The notes under the pieces are model-generated. The model had not been told where the DNA came from. It worked only from the letters and a program-made list of their open reading frames with translations, and did no database searches. Positions 21,838-24,330 of a stretch of DNA of 24,330 nt are shown here, one piece after another. Source of the stretch: CAZJLP01 sp964546955 (GTDB lineage Bacteria; Verrucomicrobiota; Verrucomicrobiia; Opitutales; Opitutaceae). The stretch covers positions 1-24,330 of the forward strand of contig CAZJLP010000071.1 in assembly GCA_964546955.1 (NCBI GenBank). Reading direction: 5' to 3'. The translations under genes were made by a program, and so were the position numbers. Positions within the stretch are counted from its first letter, which is position 1. Every line of letters begins with the position of its first letter.

Positions 21838-23888
21838 GCACCGTGCCTGCCCTTGCCCTGCGCGGCTCTCCCCTCCGCGGCCTCGACCAGGAGAGGCCCG
21901 TCGGTCGCAGCGTCGATTGGAAAGTGATCAAGCGCCTGCTCGCGTACACCCGTCCCCACGCCGCTAAACGCAACCTCTGCTTCGGTCTCACCGTCCTGCG
22001 CGCATTGCAGAAGCCAGCGCTCGCCTGGGCCCTCGCCGCCATCATCAACGGCCCGATCACGCGGGGCGATTTCCGCGCCACCGTGCTCGAGACCATCGGT
22101 TTCACCGCCCTGGTCGTCTTCACCGCCGTCGTCTTCCACCTCCGTCAGCGCAACCAGCTCGAGTTGGGGGAGGCCGTCGTGCACGACCTGCGCAACGATC
22201 TCTTTGCCCGGCTGCAGAGCATGCCGCTCGGCTATTTCCACAAGACCAAGCTCGGGCGGATCCTCAGCCGCATGATCACCGACATCGAGGCGGTCCGCCG
22301 CGGCGTGCAGCAGGTCTTCTTCTTCAGCCTCCTGCTCATTCTTCAAATGGCCGGCGCCGCCGCGCTGATGCTGTACTACAACTGGGCGCTGTTCTGCGTG
22401 CTCCTGGTGCTGGGCCCTCTGATCTGGGGCATCAACCGGTGGTTCCATCCCCGCCTGAGCCGCTCGTCGCGCGCCGCCGCCGAGAGCAGCAGCCGTCTGA
22501 CCGGCAATCTCGCCGAATCCGTCCGCGGCATCCGCATCATCCAGGGCTTCACGCGGCAGCAACGCGGCGAGCAGATTTTCGAGACCTACGTCGAAAAGCT
22601 CGCGAAGGACAACGTGACCCTCGCGTCTGAGTCGGCGCTCTACGTCCCCCTGCTGGACCTCAACAGCCAGGTTTTCATCGCCTCGATGCTCCTGATCGGA
22701 GGCTACGGCGCACTCCACGGTTTCGCCGGCATGGAAATCGGCAGCCTCATCGCCTTCTTTTTCCTCCCCAACCTGTTTTTCCAATCTCTCCAACACCTGG
22801 GAAATCTCTATACTCAAAGCATCGCATCCCTGACCGGCGCCGAGCGCGTCTTCCAGATGCTCGACTTGCGGCCGGACTGGACGGACGACCCGGCCGCCAC
22901 GGACCTGCCCAATCCGCGGCGAGGCGGCGGCGGCCGGAGTTTGGAGTTTGGTGTTTCTGGTTTGGAGTTGAAGACACCCGGAGGACCCACCGCCCGCGCA
23001 CAGCAGACGCCTACACCTTTCCACGGCGTAACAAACAACTCAGGAATTCCACCAACTCCAAACTCCAAACCAGAAACCAGAAACTCCGACGAGCGCGACC
23101 GGCTGACCGGGCGCGGCGCAGGCGTCGAGTTGCGCCACATCAGCTTCGCCTACGAACCCGGGCGCTTCGTGCTCCACGACATCCGTCTTGAAGCCGCGCC
23201 CGGTCAGACGGTCGCGCTCGTCGGCGCGACCGGCAGCGGGAAGAGTTCCATCGTCAATCTCATCGCGAAGTTCTATCTTCCCACCAGCGGCGAGGTGCTG
23301 ATCGACGGCCGGGAGATCCGCACGATCACCTCGGCTTCCCTCCGGCGACAGATGGGGATGGTCCTGCAGACCAACTTCCTTTTCACCGGCACCGTGCTGG
23401 AGAATATCCGCTTCGGCCGAGCTGACGCGACCGATACTGAAGTCGCCGACGCCGCGCGGCAGCTCGACTGCCTCGATCTGCTGGAAAACCTTCCGCAAGG
23501 TCTCGCCACGCCCGTTGGCGAGGGCGGCACTAGCCTTTCCCTGGGCCAGCGTCAGCTCGTCTGCTTCGCCCGCGCCCTGCTGGCTGATCCGCGTTTGCTG
23601 ATCCTGGACGAGGCCACCAGCGCGGTCGACCCCGTGACCGAGCATCGCCTGCAACACGCCCTCGGCAAACTGCTCGAAGGGCGCACGAGCTTCGTCGTCG
23701 CCCACCGCCTGAGCACCATCGTTCGCGCCGACCAGATCATTGTCCTGGAGCGCGGCCGCATTGTCGAACGCGGCACTCACCACGAACTGCTCGCGCGACA
23801 CGGCAAATACCACGGCCTCTACCGCCAATTCGTTTCTGCCGGCCACGACGAAGGCTCCGAGTCGCTCACGCCCGTCCCGGCCGCCTGA
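21834..23888 (+). CDS. Heterodimeric ABC exporter subunit 2 (catalytic Walker B half)
   Basis: This 684-residue exporter half has a membrane domain (about 30-330) and an ATPase domain (about 425-665). Walker A GATGSGKSS begins at 464. Walker B LLILDEATSAVD carries the catalytic Glu593, and the switch histidine follows in VVAHRLST. The signature is LSLGQRQ (from 568) instead of LSGGQ. With the Asp608 subunit encoded upstream this predicts one active ATP site, made of this Walker B and the partner's LSGGQ, and one degenerate site. The linker between domains is abnormally long. Residues about 368-418 are encoded by an inverted pair of heptamer repeats and read as low-complexity sequence (SLEFGVSGLEL, later TPNSKPETRNS). 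The exporter might remove toxic intermediates or by-products, but nothing in the sequence shows its substrate. Confidence 0.92.
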   Translation: MSTVPALALRGSPLRGLDQERPVGRSVDWKVIKRLLAYTRPHAAKRNLCFGLTVLRALQKPALAWALAAIINGPITRGDFRATVLETIGFTALVVFTAVVFHLRQRNQLELGEAVVHDLRNDLFARLQSMPLGYFHKTKLGRILSRMITDIEAVRRGVQQVFFFSLLLILQMAGAAALMLYYNWALFCVLLVLGPLIWGINRWFHPRLSRSSRAAAESSSRLTGNLAESVRGIRIIQGFTRQQRGEQIFETYVEKLAKDNVTLASESALYVPLLDLNSQVFIASMLLIGGYGALHGFAGMEIGSLIAFFFLPNLFFQSLQHLGNLYTQSIASLTGAERVFQMLDLRPDWTDDPAATDLPNPRRGGGGRSLEFGVSGLELKTPGGPTARAQQTPTPFHGVTNNSGIPPTPNSKPETRNSDERDRLTGRGAGVELRHISFAYEPGRFVLHDIRLEAAPGQTVALVGATGSGKSSIVNLIAKFYLPTSGEVLIDGREIRTITSASLRRQMGMVLQTNFLFTGTVLENIRFGRADATDTEVADAARQLDCLDLLENLPQGLATPVGEGGTSLSLGQRQLVCFARALLADPRLLILDEATSAVDPVTEHRLQHALGKLLEGRTSFVVAHRLSTIVRADQIIVLERGRIVERGTHHELLARHGKYHGLYRQFVSAGHDEGSESLTPVPAA
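22936..23087. repeat. Inverted pair of heptamer arrays inserted in frame in an ABC exporter gene
   Basis: The left arm (22936-22970) is built from GTTTNNN heptamers (GTTTGGA, GTTTGGT, GTTTCTG) and ends in GTTG. The right arm (23053-23087) starts CAAC and continues with NNNAAAC heptamers (TCCAAAC, CAGAAAC), so it is an imperfect reverse complement of the left arm. The spacer is 82 bp with no recognisable content. The unit sequences match the array at 11085-11116, placed there before a start codon. The pair falls in the linker between the membrane and ATPase domains, where extra residues are tolerated, which suggests insertion into a pre-existing gene. Confidence 0.8.
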
Positions 23889-23900
23889 CCCGTTCTGTTC

Positions 23901-24330
23901 ATGATTTCTTCCGCTCTCGATCACAGCGTTGCCGAAGCTGCGCCTTCCGCGGCCCCCGCCTCCGATCTGATTCCGCTTTCGTTCCGCCTGAATGGCGTGG
24001 CCCGCACGGTCTCACTGGAGCCGCGAGTCGTCCTGCTCGACCTTCTCCGCGAGCGTCTCCGCCTGCCCGGCACCAAGAAAGGCTGTGACCACGGCCAGTG
24101 CGGCGCGTGCACCGTCCTGATTGACGGCCGGCGCGTCTTGTCCTGCCTCACGCTCGCCGTCACGTGCGAACAGCGCGACGTCACCACCATCGAAGGCCTC
24201 GCCCAAGGGGATCAGCTGCACCCGCTGCAGCAAGCGTTCATCAATCACGACGGTTTCCAATGCGGCGGCTGCACCAGCGGGCAATTCATGTCCGCCGCGG
24301 GTCTTCTCTCGGAACCGGTCGGCCCGGAGG
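23901..24330 (+). CDS. 2Fe-2S subunit of a YagTSR/PaoABC-like aldehyde oxidoreductase (partial)
   Basis: The first 143 residues are present and the gene runs off the window. A plant-type ferredoxin domain carries the first 2Fe-2S motif: GTKKGCDHGQCGACTVLIDG with Cys62, Cys67 and Cys70, plus Cys82. The second domain begins with LHPLQQAFINHDGFQCGGCT and has Cys121 and Cys124. The close match to the E. coli YagT/PaoA pattern (TKKGCDHGQCGACTV, TTIEGL, HDGFQCG) favours an aldehyde oxidoreductase over a xanthine dehydrogenase. E. coli YagT has a Tat signal peptide. Here the 20-residue N-terminal leader is Ala/Ser/Pro-rich and has no twin arginine, so the enzyme is probably cytoplasmic. The usual CGYC reads CGGC. 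SsuD releases aldehydes, so a role in clearing them is possible but inferred. Confidence 0.85.
   Translation, partial: MISSALDHSVAEAAPSAAPASDLIPLSFRLNGVARTVSLEPRVVLLDLLRERLRLPGTKKGCDHGQCGACTVLIDGRRVLSCLTLAVTCEQRDVTTIEGLAQGDQLHPLQQAFINHDGFQCGGCTSGQFMSAAGLLSEPVGPE

Overview
The window is GC-rich DNA from a Gram-negative bacterium: it encodes TonB/ExbB/ExbD, an outer-membrane TonB-dependent receptor and two lipoproteins with lipoboxes. Gene style, frequent ATGA stop/start overlaps, poor Shine-Dalgarno sequences and degenerate heptamer repeats suggest Verrucomicrobiota, perhaps Opitutaceae. That placement is inference only. Every supported gene reads on the + strand.

Layout. 1-156 is the end of an unidentified gene. 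157-549 is the only long gap and holds an AT-rich, promoter-like island. 550-3035 encodes TonB, ExbB, ExbD and a small membrane-anchored coiled-coil protein. 3059-5284 is a TonB-dependent receptor. 5299-9655 has two tandem family-5 substrate-binding lipoproteins and a DppB-type permease. 9668-14510 holds flavin enzymes: a DszC-like oxidoreductase, an NtaA/DszA/DmoA-type luciferase-like monooxygenase, the FMN reductase SsuE and the riboflavin enzyme RibBA. 14507-17169 completes the importer with a DppC-type permease and a fused two-domain ATPase. 17234-19687 encodes SsuD (alkanesulfonate monooxygenase) and an SfnB-type oxidoreductase. 19684-23888 is a heterodimeric ABC exporter. From 23901 the FeS subunit of a YagTSR/PaoABC-like molybdenum aldehyde oxidoreductase begins and runs off the window.

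The genes read as one organosulfur-acquisition locus. The receptor, with its own TonB motor, would bring a sulfur compound across the outer membrane. The two lipoproteins and the Dpp/Gsi-like importer would move it into the cytoplasm. FMNH2-dependent oxygenases would then break C-S bonds to release sulfite. SsuE reduces the flavin and RibBA would supply the flavin precursors. The aldehyde left by SsuD chemistry could be oxidised by the molybdoenzyme. Several proteins are almost free of Met and Cys, most strikingly the 741-residue receptor and the 416-residue SfnB-like protein. That is the known signature of proteins made during sulfur starvation and supports this reading.

The most unusual DNA feature is a set of degenerate 7-bp tandem repeats in three sequence families. 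Each of the four gaps of 58-70 bp in front of a flavin-related gene (NtaA-like, ssuE, ribBA, ssuD) holds one array ending 2-13 nt before the start codon. An inverted pair of the same repeat sits in frame inside the second ABC exporter gene. A different element, a perfect 30-bp inverted repeat, lies in the N-terminal coding region of the first exporter gene.
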